A DNA stretch of 5,266 bases from assembly GCA_005877345.1 (NCBI GenBank), contig VBPR01000016.1:1-5266 (forward strand). The letters are read 5' to 3'. The position numbers and the translations under genes were made by a program. This document shows positions 1 to 5,266 of the stretch, one piece after another (position 1 is the stretch's first letter; the number at the start of each line of letters is the position of its first letter). The stretch comes from Nitrososphaerota archaeon. Its GTDB lineage: Archaea; Thermoproteota; Nitrososphaeria; Nitrososphaerales; Nitrososphaeraceae. The notes beneath the pieces were generated by a model. The model made no database searches and had not been told where the DNA came from. It saw nothing but the letters and a program-made list of their open reading frames with translations.

Positions 1-137
1 ACAAAAAATTCTGATTCTGCTTTTTTATCATAACGGATTTTTGTTTTTTGTTTTTGAGCTATTTGTAAAATAGTTTTTACTTGTTTTGTTCCTTTCTCTA
101 AGACTTCAGTTGTAACTTTTGATGTCAATTGGTGCAA
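1..137 (-). CDS. Hypothetical Lys-rich protein, N-terminal part (gene runs off left edge)
   Basis: Reading leftward, an open frame runs from TTG at 137-135 to the window edge without a stop, giving 45 complete codons. The product begins M-H-Q-L-T-S-K-V-T-T-E-V-L-E-K-G and is a charged, Lys/Gln-rich, probably helical segment with no signal peptide or membrane span. An in-frame TAA at 149-147 bounds the start region, and no ATG lies between that stop and the conserved-looking stretch. TTG at 137 is preferred over TTG at 128 because a TATA-like box (170-163) is centred about 29 nt before it, the spacing expected for a leaderless archaeal transcript. Two other genes in this window also use TTG. 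The family is not recognised and no function is proposed. The reading is uncertain because part of the frame is A-rich on this strand (Lys/Gln codons), which could keep a frame open by composition alone. Confidence 0.5.
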   Translation of the reverse strand, partial: MHQLTSKVTTEVLEKGTKQVKTILQIAQKQKTKIRYDKKAESEFF

Positions 138-162
138 GTTTGTACGTTACTAAATTTAACTT

Positions 163-170
163 TTTATAAA
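163..170 (-). promoter_or_regulatory. TATA-like box for the left-edge minus-strand gene
   Basis: The octamer TTTATAAA is the best archaeal box A match near the left edge. Its centre lies about 29 nt upstream of the TTG at 137, so transcription would begin at or a few bases before the start codon. The sequence is palindromic, so strand is assigned from the neighbouring frame only. Confidence 0.45.
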
Positions 171-206
171 AATAGTCAGATTGTAGTGAAAATGGATAAA
201 ATATTC

Positions 207-362
207 CTATATTGATGAGCCATAAGGTGTTGCCTCTTTTTTTAGTTTTATTATATTGTGAGAGGTGAATTGTAACAAAAGCCTGTTTTTACCTTTAAGA
301 ACTACTATAAAATCAGAACCCGTACCAACTATTTCGCCGCCAAAAAGATCTTTAATTTTCAT
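207..362 (-). CDS. Small hypothetical protein, 51 residues
   Basis: A complete small frame starts at ATG (362-360) and ends at TAG (209-207). The product begins M-K-I-K-D-L-F-G-G-E-I-V-G-T-G and continues with alternating hydrophobic and polar residues (F-I-V-V-L-K, then R-L-L-L-Q-F), a pattern typical of a short beta-barrel or SH3-like fold. It ends with K-K-E-A-T-P-Y-G-S-S-I. An in-frame TGA lies three codons before the ATG, so the start is well bounded. An A/T box at 386-397 is centred about 29 nt upstream, fitting a leaderless or very short-leader mRNA. It has no signal peptide, membrane segment or Cys. It points away from tyrS, with which it shares a 112-nt divergent promoter region. The protein-like texture (Gly turns, patterned strands) and well-placed promoter argue for a real gene. 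The family is not recognised. Confidence 0.6.
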   Translation of the reverse strand: MKIKDLFGGEIVGTGSDFIVVLKGKNRLLLQFTSHNIIKLKKEATPYGSSI

Positions 363-385
363 CTTACATCATACTTCTCTATCAC

Positions 386-397
386 ATATTAATATTA
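386..397 (-). promoter_or_regulatory. TATA-like box for the 51-residue protein gene
   Basis: On the minus strand this reads TAATATTAATAT. Its centre is about 29 nt before the ATG at 362. It lies in the 112-nt divergent region shared with tyrS. Confidence 0.4.
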
Positions 398-440
398 AGG
401 AATTAAAATTACGATTTCAGACTGAAATTACAGAGGTAAA

Positions 441-450
441 AATAATATTT
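441..450 (+). promoter_or_regulatory. TATA-like box for tyrS
   Basis: AATAATATTT is centred about 29 nt before the tyrS ATG, the distance expected if the transcript starts at the initiation codon. No Shine-Dalgarno-like purine run lies just before the ATG. A second A/T stretch at 456-466 is too close for a leaderless start. Confidence 0.4.
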
Positions 451-474
451 CCGATCTATATTTTTAACTAGCTC

Positions 475-1524
475 ATGGATGTCGAAAGCAGGATTGCACG
501 TGTTTTGAAAGAACCTACCCAAGAGGTTGTTGAGTTAAATGAACTAAGGAAAATTTTCGAAACTAATTCAAAACCTCGCCACTACATTGGTCTAGAAATT
601 TCTGGAAAACTTCATTTGGGAAGCCTAATTCTGACTGGTTACAAAATAAATGATATCATTGAGGCAGGTGTTGATTGTAATGTATTTCTTGCCGATTGGC
701 ACACGTACATAAATAATAAGTTAGACAATAATTGGGAAAAAATAATTGAGGTTTCCAAATACTATAGTGAGGCTTTCAAAATTTTTTGTCCAGGGGTAAA
801 TATCATTTTAGGATCAACATTGTATGATAATTATGACGAATATTGGAAAAATTTTATGATCTTTAGTAAACATATGACACTATCTCGAACGCTAAGAGCG
901 CTGACTATTATGGGTAGATCTGAAAAAGAGAAACTTGATTTTTCGCAATTGATGTATCCTTCAATGCAGTCAGCAGATATTAAGGCATTAGATTTGGACA
1001 TTGTTCACGCAGGAATGGATCAAAGAAAAATTCACATGCTCGTACGAGAGATTTTCCCAAAATTGGGATGGAAAGTACCAGTTTCCGTACATCATCATTT
1101 ACTCCCTGGTCTCAGTGAACCATCAAAATTTGTTCTGGATGGGACTGACCAAGATGATTACAGGATTTCAAGTAAAATGAGCAAAACTAATCAAATGGGT
1201 GGCATATCGATTCACGATGATTATAGTATGATTAAAAATAAAATATCTAGAGCTTATTGTCCTATTGGCGTATCAGAAAATAATCCTATATTAGAGATCA
1301 TAAAGTATGTGATTTTCCACAGATTCTCACAATTTCACATTGATAGACCTAGCAAATATGGTGGAAATATAGTTTATGATAATTATATGAATCTTGAACA
1401 TGACTACAATCAGAAAAAGATACACCCTAAAGATTTGAAAGACACCGTTTCCATTTATTTGAATAAAGCAATAGAACCCATTCGTGATCACTTTAAGGAT
1501 TGGACTATATTAGATGAACTTTAA
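475..1524 (+). CDS. tyrS: Tyrosyl-tRNA synthetase, archaeal/eukaryal type
   Basis: This class I aminoacyl-tRNA synthetase charges tRNA-Tyr with tyrosine using ATP in the cytoplasm. The 349 residues are full length for archaeal enzymes. Visible landmarks are the HIGH-type ATP motif H-L-G-S (47-50, after E-I-S-G-K-L), the adjacent Y37 that corresponds to the tyrosine-binding Tyr of the Methanocaldococcus enzyme, and the block Y161-P-S-M-Q165-S-A-D168 carrying the other substrate-binding residues. G-M-D-Q-R-K-I-H-M-L (180-189) and the KMSKS-type loop K-M-S-K-T (234-238) follow. The C-terminal anticodon-binding part keeps the H317-x-x-D320 pair in the I-H-P-K-D-L-K block. ATG at 475 leaves the usual N-terminal helix intact. 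The amidohydrolase starts 58 nt downstream, and no clear T-tract terminator separates them. The fourth HIGH position (Ser) varies in archaeal enzymes, so it is not a defect. Tryptophanyl-tRNA synthetase is ruled out by the tyrosine-pocket residues. Confidence 0.95.
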   Translation: MDVESRIARVLKEPTQEVVELNELRKIFETNSKPRHYIGLEISGKLHLGSLILTGYKINDIIEAGVDCNVFLADWHTYINNKLDNNWEKIIEVSKYYSEAFKIFCPGVNIILGSTLYDNYDEYWKNFMIFSKHMTLSRTLRALTIMGRSEKEKLDFSQLMYPSMQSADIKALDLDIVHAGMDQRKIHMLVREIFPKLGWKVPVSVHHHLLPGLSEPSKFVLDGTDQDDYRISSKMSKTNQMGGISIHDDYSMIKNKISRAYCPIGVSENNPILEIIKYVIFHRFSQFHIDRPSKYGGNIVYDNYMNLEHDYNQKKIHPKDLKDTVSIYLNKAIEPIRDHFKDWTILDEL

Positions 1525-1550
1525 AATCATATTACGAGTTACAAAGGATT

Positions 1551-1565
1551 AAATTAATATTAATT
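1551..1565 (+). promoter_or_regulatory. TATA-like A/T box before the amidohydrolase
   Basis: The A/T stretch contains the palindrome TTAATATTAA (1554-1563), centred about 25 nt before the TTG start. The gene could therefore have its own promoter and a leaderless mRNA even though it closely follows tyrS. Confidence 0.4.
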
Positions 1566-1582
1566 GACATATTCATGATATT

Positions 1583-3010
1583 TTGAATAATACTTGCGAC
1601 ATTCTTATCAAAAATGGAAATGCGATTATTCCCTTCAATGGTATTGTTAATACCAATATTCTTATTGAAAACGGAAAGATAAAAGCATTAAAGAAAACAA
1701 TTAAAAATGTTACCGCAAATAAAATAATTAATGCAGAGAACAAATACATTCTCCCAGGTATTATTGACCCACATGTACATTACGGAGTTTATACACCCAT
1801 AAACAGTGCTGCAATAACCGAATCGGCCTCCGCTGTGACAGGCGGAGTAACAACAATAATGAGAATGATTAGACTTGACGGCACCTATAGAAAAATTGTC
1901 AACCATCTCCTTGTAAGCAAGGATACTCATATAACCGATTATGCAGTACATGCTTCTATTCTTGAACCTAGTCAAGTTAACGATATGAGTTACCTGAAAA
2001 GGATAGGAATTAATTCTTTTAAAATTTATATGAATTTGGGATCTGATCTTAAAAAAATTCTGGTTGATCTCAATCCCGGTGATATATCGCTAAAAGAAAT
2101 TGAAGTTGATATGACCGATAGACTACTCGCTGAGATAATTAGGAAAGGTTCAGCGTTAAGTTCTATAATACTAGTACACGCAGAGGACCATGCACAATGT
2201 TCCAAAAACATACAAGAGATGCGCAAGTTGAATGAGCATGTCAGTTCAGACCTCCTCAAGTTATGGTCATCATTGAGACCAGAATCATCAGAAATCTATT
2301 CAATAAGAAAGATAATGAAAATTGCATCGAATTTTGAGCCAAATCTGTATTTTGTTCACATAGGGTCAGCAGAGGCGTTAAATGAAATTTACCGAAATAA
2401 AAGATTATATAAAAACCTAAAAATTTGGATCGAAACATGTCCTCATTATTTAACACATAGTACTGATTATGATAATATCATGGGGAAAGTGGTCCCTCCT
2501 CTAAGATCAAAAAGAAATCTTGTAAAGTTATGGGATGCCATAAGATTGGGCATAATTGATACTATAGGAACGGACCACGTTGCCAATGATTTTGAGAGAA
2601 AAAAGGCAAACGGGAATTTTTGGAATGCTCTCTCAGGTTTTCCAGGATTAGCAACAATGCTTCCAGTAATGTTAAGTGAGGGTGTAAATAAGAGAAGAGT
2701 CGATCTTATTAGGATATCTGAAATTTGTAGCGCGAATGCGTCAAGAATTTTTGGGCTATTTCCGAAAAAAGGGACAATAATAGAAGGGTCTGATGCCGAT
2801 CTAACAATTGTGGATTTAGAAAAAGAACAAATTGTAAGTCCCGATATTTTAAATTCCCATTCTGACTATACTATTTATGATGGTTGGAGACTGAGAGGAT
2901 GGCCAATTATTACCATCGTGAGAGGGAAGATAGTTATGGAGGATGGGATAGTAGATCAATCATATATTGGTCATGGTAACTTTATTGAAACTGCGAATAA
3001 CTCTAAATGA
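1583..3010 (+). CDS. Hydantoinase/dihydropyrimidinase-like cyclic amidohydrolase
   Basis: This is a metal-dependent cyclic amidohydrolase that would open a cyclic amide or ureide ring in the cytoplasm. All expected ligands of a binuclear metal centre are visible: H64 and H66 in D-P-H-V-H, the carboxylatable lysine K147 in S-F-K-I-Y-M, H199 in V-H-A-E-D, H259 in F-V-H-I, and D331 in I-G-T-D-H. Other family blocks are E-T-C-P-H-Y-L (284-290), V-P-P-L-R (304-308) and K-G-T-I-I-E-G-S-D-A-D-L (396-407). The 475 residues fit hydantoinases, dihydropyrimidinases and allantoinases. Dihydroorotases carry an Arg two residues after the second His (H-x-H-F-R); here the sequence is H-V-H-Y-G, so dihydroorotase is unlikely. 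TTG at 1583 is chosen because only ATT codons offer an alternative before the in-frame TGA at 1565-1567, and the protein would otherwise lose its first beta-strand (C-D-I-L-I-K-N-G). The substrate is unknown. The next gene encodes a peptide-transporter ATPase. Confidence 0.85.
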   Translation: MNNTCDILIKNGNAIIPFNGIVNTNILIENGKIKALKKTIKNVTANKIINAENKYILPGIIDPHVHYGVYTPINSAAITESASAVTGGVTTIMRMIRLDGTYRKIVNHLLVSKDTHITDYAVHASILEPSQVNDMSYLKRIGINSFKIYMNLGSDLKKILVDLNPGDISLKEIEVDMTDRLLAEIIRKGSALSSIILVHAEDHAQCSKNIQEMRKLNEHVSSDLLKLWSSLRPESSEIYSIRKIMKIASNFEPNLYFVHIGSAEALNEIYRNKRLYKNLKIWIETCPHYLTHSTDYDNIMGKVVPPLRSKRNLVKLWDAIRLGIIDTIGTDHVANDFERKKANGNFWNALSGFPGLATMLPVMLSEGVNKRRVDLIRISEICSANASRIFGLFPKKGTIIEGSDADLTIVDLEKEQIVSPDILNSHSDYTIYDGWRLRGWPIITIVRGKIVMEDGIVDQSYIGHGNFIETANNSK

Positions 3011-3018
3011 TTAGTTAG

Positions 3019-3056
3019 ATATAATATATTATTGGAGATACAAATCGTTTAAATTA
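3019..3056 (+). promoter_or_regulatory. Possible promoter region of the ABC ATPase gene
   Basis: There are two candidate boxes. ATATAATATATT (3019-3030) is the stronger TATA match but would give a leader of about 30 nt. GTTTAAATT (3047-3055) is weaker but lies about 31 nt before the TTG, matching the leaderless spacing seen at other genes here. The choice cannot be made from sequence alone. Confidence 0.3.
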
Positions 3057-3082
3057 CATCTTGTTGTCAATATTCACAGTTT

Positions 3083-4072
3083 TTGAGGAACATTTTAGAA
3101 GTACAGGATGTCAAAAAATATTTCCCGCTTAAGACTAGTGTATTTTCTTTCATGAATCGTGGAAAAAAATATTATAAAAAAGCATTAGATGGTGTCAGTC
3201 TACACATTCCAGAAGGACGAGTTTCCATTTTGGTAGGGGAATCAGGTTCTGGTAAAACTACATTGGCTAGAATAATCTTGCGCGCAATCGATCCAGATTC
3301 AGGTTCAATTATTTTCAATGGCAGTGATATTACCAGAAAAACAGGCAAAGAACTTCGAAATTTTCGCAAACAGGCACAAATGATTCATCAAGATCCGTAT
3401 AGTTCACTTGACCCACTAATGAAAGTATTTGATATCATAAAAGAACCAATTGATATTTTTTATAAAGACTACTCAAATGAAGAACGAATTAAAAAGATCC
3501 TTGCCGTTTTGGATGATGTGAACCTTAAACCTTCCGCAGTATTTGCAGAAAAGTATCCTCATATGTTATCTGGTGGGGAAAGACAGCGAGTTGCTATTGC
3601 CAGATCACTAGTTATTGAACCAAAATTAATTATAGCAGATGAGCCTGTTTCTATGCTTGATGTTTCAATTCGAGGACAGATACTCCAGATAGTAAAGCAA
3701 TTAAGCGTTACTCGTAAAATTACGGTTTTCTACATTACACATGATTTGACAACATCAAGAGACATTGGAGACGAAATCTCTGTCATGTATGCTGGCAAGA
3801 TTGTTGAAAGTGGATCAATAGACAGGGTACTGTCTAATCCACTTCATCCTTATACTCAGGCTTTGTTGGATGCCATTTCTGAACCTAAATTTGAGAATAT
3901 AGACAAAGAAAAGGTAATTAGAATAAAAAATTTTGATTCAGCACCTGCAGAAAGTGGTTGTAAATTTTTCAATAGATGTCCATATAGTATGGAAATATGT
4001 AAAAAAGAACCACAACTGGAAAGTAAAGAACAAAATCATAATGTATCGTGCTTTCTCTACGACAAAGAATGA
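3083..4072 (+). CDS. Oligopeptide/dipeptide ABC transporter ATP-binding protein (DppF/OppF type)
   Basis: This is the cytoplasmic ATPase subunit of a peptide/nickel-type importer. It shows Walker A G-E-S-G-S-G-K-T (52-59), Q-loop Q103 in I-H-Q-D-P-Y-S-S-L-D-P, signature L-S-G-G-E-R-Q-R-V (162-170), Walker B L-I-I-A-D-E (182-187) with D-loop S-M-L-D (190-193), and switch histidine H220 in Y-I-T-H-D-L. The C-terminal oligopeptide-family extension has L-H-P-Y (254-257) and four cysteines, C293-x5-C299-x6-C306 and C323. In this family such cysteines can hold an iron-sulfur cluster. The N-terminal insertion before Walker A (K-T-S-V-F-S-F-M-N-R-G-K-K) is typical of DppF/OppF rather than DppD/OppD. 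The length of 329 residues is normal. TTG at 3083 is the best start: the frame is closed by TAA at 3050-3052, with no ATG between. The partner ATPase, permeases and binding protein are absent here, and the next gene downstream is convergent, so partners must be encoded elsewhere. Substrate is unknown. Confidence 0.93.
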   Translation: MRNILEVQDVKKYFPLKTSVFSFMNRGKKYYKKALDGVSLHIPEGRVSILVGESGSGKTTLARIILRAIDPDSGSIIFNGSDITRKTGKELRNFRKQAQMIHQDPYSSLDPLMKVFDIIKEPIDIFYKDYSNEERIKKILAVLDDVNLKPSAVFAEKYPHMLSGGERQRVAIARSLVIEPKLIIADEPVSMLDVSIRGQILQIVKQLSVTRKITVFYITHDLTTSRDIGDEISVMYAGKIVESGSIDRVLSNPLHPYTQALLDAISEPKFENIDKEKVIRIKNFDSAPAESGCKFFNRCPYSMEICKKEPQLESKEQNHNVSCFLYDKE

Positions 4073-4106
4073 AATTAGAAAATAGTCCGAATATGAATTA
4101 TTTTAT

Positions 4107-4130
4107 AATTAATTAATTAATTAATTAATT
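4107..4130. repeat. (AATT)6 tetranucleotide microsatellite
   Basis: Six perfect head-to-tail copies of AATT occupy 24 nt in the gap after the ABC ATPase gene. The array is self-complementary, so it could extrude a hairpin or base-pair in RNA, though only through A-T pairs. It lies between two convergent genes, where slippage changes would harm nothing. The rest of the 161-nt gap (4073-4233) shows no supportable gene. Confidence 0.9.
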
Positions 4131-4201
4131 GTATCTTGCAAAATTTAACATGTTAATGGCTAATCTAGTGATAAAGCAATTTGGGCAGACTAAATGAAAG
4201 C

Positions 4202-4216
4202 AGAAAAAATAAGAAG
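4202..4216 (-). terminator. T-tract terminator candidate for the DUF2024 gene
   Basis: On the minus strand, about 20 nt past the DUF2024 stop codon, the sequence reads CTTCTTATTTTTTCT. Oligo-T runs in the non-template strand are sufficient for termination by archaeal RNA polymerase, and no hairpin is needed. Support is positional only. Confidence 0.4.
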
Positions 4217-4233
4217 CGAAAGGGTTTTATTTT

Positions 4234-4494
4234 CTACGGACATCCTTCCATCTTTTGTATAAAGTAGCCGTTTTGTTGTATATTCTCTTCAACTATCTTT
4301 GGTGCTTCTTGCACATGACAAAATTGACATTCCTCTTGAGTCATTTTTTGTCCGTCTTGACCGGCGTCTTTTAGGTATTCCTTTCCATATTCTAATGCTT
4401 TTTCGTGTGGAGTTGAAGAGTCTACTATGACGTCAAAGTGCATAGTCTTTCCATCTCTTTTTGTTACATATGTATCATATACTGCACATTCCAT
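4234..4494 (-). CDS. DUF2024 family protein
   Basis: This small soluble protein (86 residues) matches the DUF2024 pattern from end to end. It has an N-terminal A-V-Y-D-T-Y-V-T strand (4-11), then M-H-F-D-V-I-V (18-24), E-K-A-L-E-Y-G-K-E-Y-L (31-41), the E-C-Q-F-C-H block with C56, C59 and H60, and a C-terminal G-Y-F-I-Q-K-M-E (76-83). The molecular function of the family is not established. The C-x2-C-H trio could bind a metal or act in redox chemistry, but this is inference. The frame extends 16 codons further upstream, to an ATG at 4542. The inner ATG at 4494 is chosen because the family normally begins just before the V-Y-D-T-Y-V strand and because an A/T box (4518-4529) is centred 29 nt before it. 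It is convergent with the ABC ATPase gene and divergent from the DUF521 gene. Confidence 0.85.
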   Translation of the reverse strand: MECAVYDTYVTKRDGKTMHFDVIVDSSTPHEKALEYGKEYLKDAGQDGQKMTQEECQFCHVQEAPKIVEENIQQNGYFIQKMEGCP

Positions 4495-4517
4495 GTCAAT
4501 ATGATGATAACAATCTC

Positions 4518-4529
4518 TATTTATTCTAT
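4518..4529 (-). promoter_or_regulatory. TATA-like box for the DUF2024 gene
   Basis: On the minus strand this reads TAGAATAAATAG, centred about 29 nt before the ATG at 4494. It falls inside the longer alternative frame that begins at 4542, so its use would fix the shorter start. Confidence 0.4.
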
Positions 4530-4588
4530 TCAATAGCTTCAATAATAGGGATTACCGTCAATACACATTAACTGTGAATATGCACTCA

Positions 4589-4600
4589 TGATTATTATAG
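4589..4600 (+). promoter_or_regulatory. TATA-like box for the DUF521/aconitase-X gene
   Basis: TGATTATTATAG is centred about 21 nt before the ATG at 4616 and about 27 nt before the in-frame GTG at 4622. The distance therefore fits a leaderless start at the GTG slightly better than at the ATG. Confidence 0.35.
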
Positions 4601-4615
4601 TCCAGTGGCATCATA

Positions 4616-5266
4616 ATGTTTGTGCACTTAACTAGAGAGGAAGAGGATGCGCTAGATGAAAAGCACGGCCAAGCTCTTTCAATAGCTTATAAGATATTGT
4701 TATCAATAGGTAAAGCAACCAATGCAGAAAGATTAATTCCTGTAGACTGGGTTCATCTTTCTGGTGTAAATTACAACACAATAGGGGACGCAGGAGTCAA
4801 ATTTCTTACAAAAAATAGTGAAGAAATGCGCTTTTTAGCTCCTACTACAATAAATCCGATGGGATATGACAGTCACAAACAGAATAACCTATCTAACAAT
4901 TTCAAGAGACAACAGATGGAAATAGTCAAAGCATATGAGAAAATGGGGTCTGTTCCTTCATTCTCATGTATTCCTTATGAATTATTCCAGTTACCAGATA
5001 GGGGACATAATGTTAGTTTTGCAGAAAGTAACGCAGCAGTAATGGCAAATTCAGTATTTGGTTTACATACCAACAAAGAAAGTTCTCTCAGCGCCCTAGC
5101 AAGTGCGGTAACTGGCAAGGCCCCATACTCGGATCTTAGAATTAGAAGCATAAGGGATCCTAAAATCAAAGTTAAGATAGAAACAGAGCTCAATACGGAA
5201 CTAGATTACGGAATATTGGGATATTTTTCTGGCAAATCCATAAAAGAAAGCTGTGTTTCATTCGGT
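4616..5266 (+). CDS. Aconitase X (DUF521), probable phosphomevalonate dehydratase large subunit, N-terminal part
   Basis: The frame stays open for 217 codons to the right edge. The family is normally about 400 residues, so roughly half is present. Characteristic blocks appear in order: N-terminal L-T-R-E-E-E (5-10), H-L-S-G-V-N-Y-N-T-I-G-D-A-G (47-60), A-P-T-T-I-N-P-M-G (75-83), S-C-I-P-Y-E (117-122), A-E-S-N-A-A-V-M-A-N-S-V-F-G (136-149) with H-T-N-K-E (151-155), A-V-T-G-K-A-P (164-170) and D-Y-G-I-L-G-Y (197-203). In archaea this family forms the large, iron-sulfur-containing subunit of the enzyme that dehydrates 5-phosphomevalonate to trans-anhydromevalonate 5-phosphate in isoprenoid synthesis. 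Bacterial relatives dehydrate hydroxyprolines, so the assignment rests on the archaeal setting. ATG at 4616 is the first possible start after TAG at 4598-4600. GTG at 4622 would give an N-terminus closer to the usual family start. The small subunit is not in view. Confidence 0.87.
   Translation, partial: MFVHLTREEEDALDEKHGQALSIAYKILLSIGKATNAERLIPVDWVHLSGVNYNTIGDAGVKFLTKNSEEMRFLAPTTINPMGYDSHKQNNLSNNFKRQQMEIVKAYEKMGSVPSFSCIPYELFQLPDRGHNVSFAESNAAVMANSVFGLHTNKESSLSALASAVTGKAPYSDLRIRSIRDPKIKVKIETELNTELDYGILGYFSGKSIKESCVSFG

Noticed and set aside
265..471. Plus-strand open frame of 68 codons starting with GTG just before tyrS
   Set aside because: It largely overlaps the better-supported 51-residue minus-strand gene, has an implausible composition (Pro/His/Ile-rich without a fold pattern), and would cover the tyrS promoter.
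1688..2456. Three minus-strand open frames inside the amidohydrolase gene
   Set aside because: They lie antisense to a gene with complete family motifs, show no recognisable domains, and contain Cys/Ser/Ile-rich translations typical of antisense frames.
3172..3369. Minus-strand open frame inside the ABC ATPase gene
   Set aside because: It is antisense to the Walker A region of a clearly real gene and has no features of its own.
4150..4197. Short plus-strand frame of 15 codons (M-L-M-A-N-L-V-I-K) after the AATT array
   Set aside because: It is too short, without promoter or coding pattern, and of a size expected by chance.
4495..4542. N-terminal extension of the DUF2024 protein from the ATG at 4542
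   Set aside because: The extra 16 residues do not match the family start, and a well-spaced A/T promoter box lies inside the extension.
3070..4580. Shared inverted 11-12 nt sequence (ATATTCACAGTT near 3070-3081 and its complement near 4570-4581)
   Set aside because: A match of this length between two places on either strand is expected about once by chance in a window of this size and AT bias. The two sites also lie at different positions relative to their genes.
4975..5193. Minus-strand open frame of 72 codons near the right edge
   Set aside because: It is antisense to conserved DUF521 blocks on the plus strand. Its Leu/Ala/Ser-rich translation mirrors those codons.

Overview
The window is AT-rich and compact. 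Its genes look archaeal and most resemble a mesophilic ammonia-oxidising-type archaeon (Nitrososphaerota/Thaumarchaeota, perhaps Nitrosocosmicus-like). The support is an archaeal/eukaryal-type tyrosyl-tRNA synthetase, an aconitase-X protein of the type that acts in the archaeal mevalonate pathway, a lack of clear Shine-Dalgarno motifs, and A/T boxes about 21-31 nt before most starts, which suggests leaderless mRNAs. The genus is inferred from style, not from a database match.

Layout. Positions 1-362 hold two small minus-strand genes: the 5' part of an unrecognised Lys-rich protein that runs off the left edge (1-137, TTG start), and a complete 51-residue hypothetical protein (207-362). After a 112-nt divergent promoter region come three plus-strand genes: tyrosyl-tRNA synthetase (475-1524), a hydantoinase/dihydropyrimidinase-like cyclic amidohydrolase (1583-3010, TTG start) and an oligopeptide/dipeptide ABC transporter ATPase of the DppF/OppF type (3083-4072, TTG start). 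They are separated by 58 and 72 nt. A 161-nt AT-rich gap with a perfect (AATT)6 microsatellite follows. Next is a minus-strand DUF2024 protein (4234-4494). Divergent from it is the N-terminal half of an aconitase-X/DUF521 protein, probably the large subunit of phosphomevalonate dehydratase, which is open at the right edge (4616-5266).

How the genes fit together. tyrS is housekeeping. The amidohydrolase and the transporter ATPase could form a salvage pair for cyclic amides or peptides, but no permease, binding protein or second ATPase is present, so this is only a hypothesis. The DUF521 gene belongs to isoprenoid (membrane lipid) synthesis. No mobile element, CRISPR array, rRNA or tRNA was seen. 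The least described parts are the two small genes at the left edge, the exact substrate of the amidohydrolase, and the role of DUF2024.
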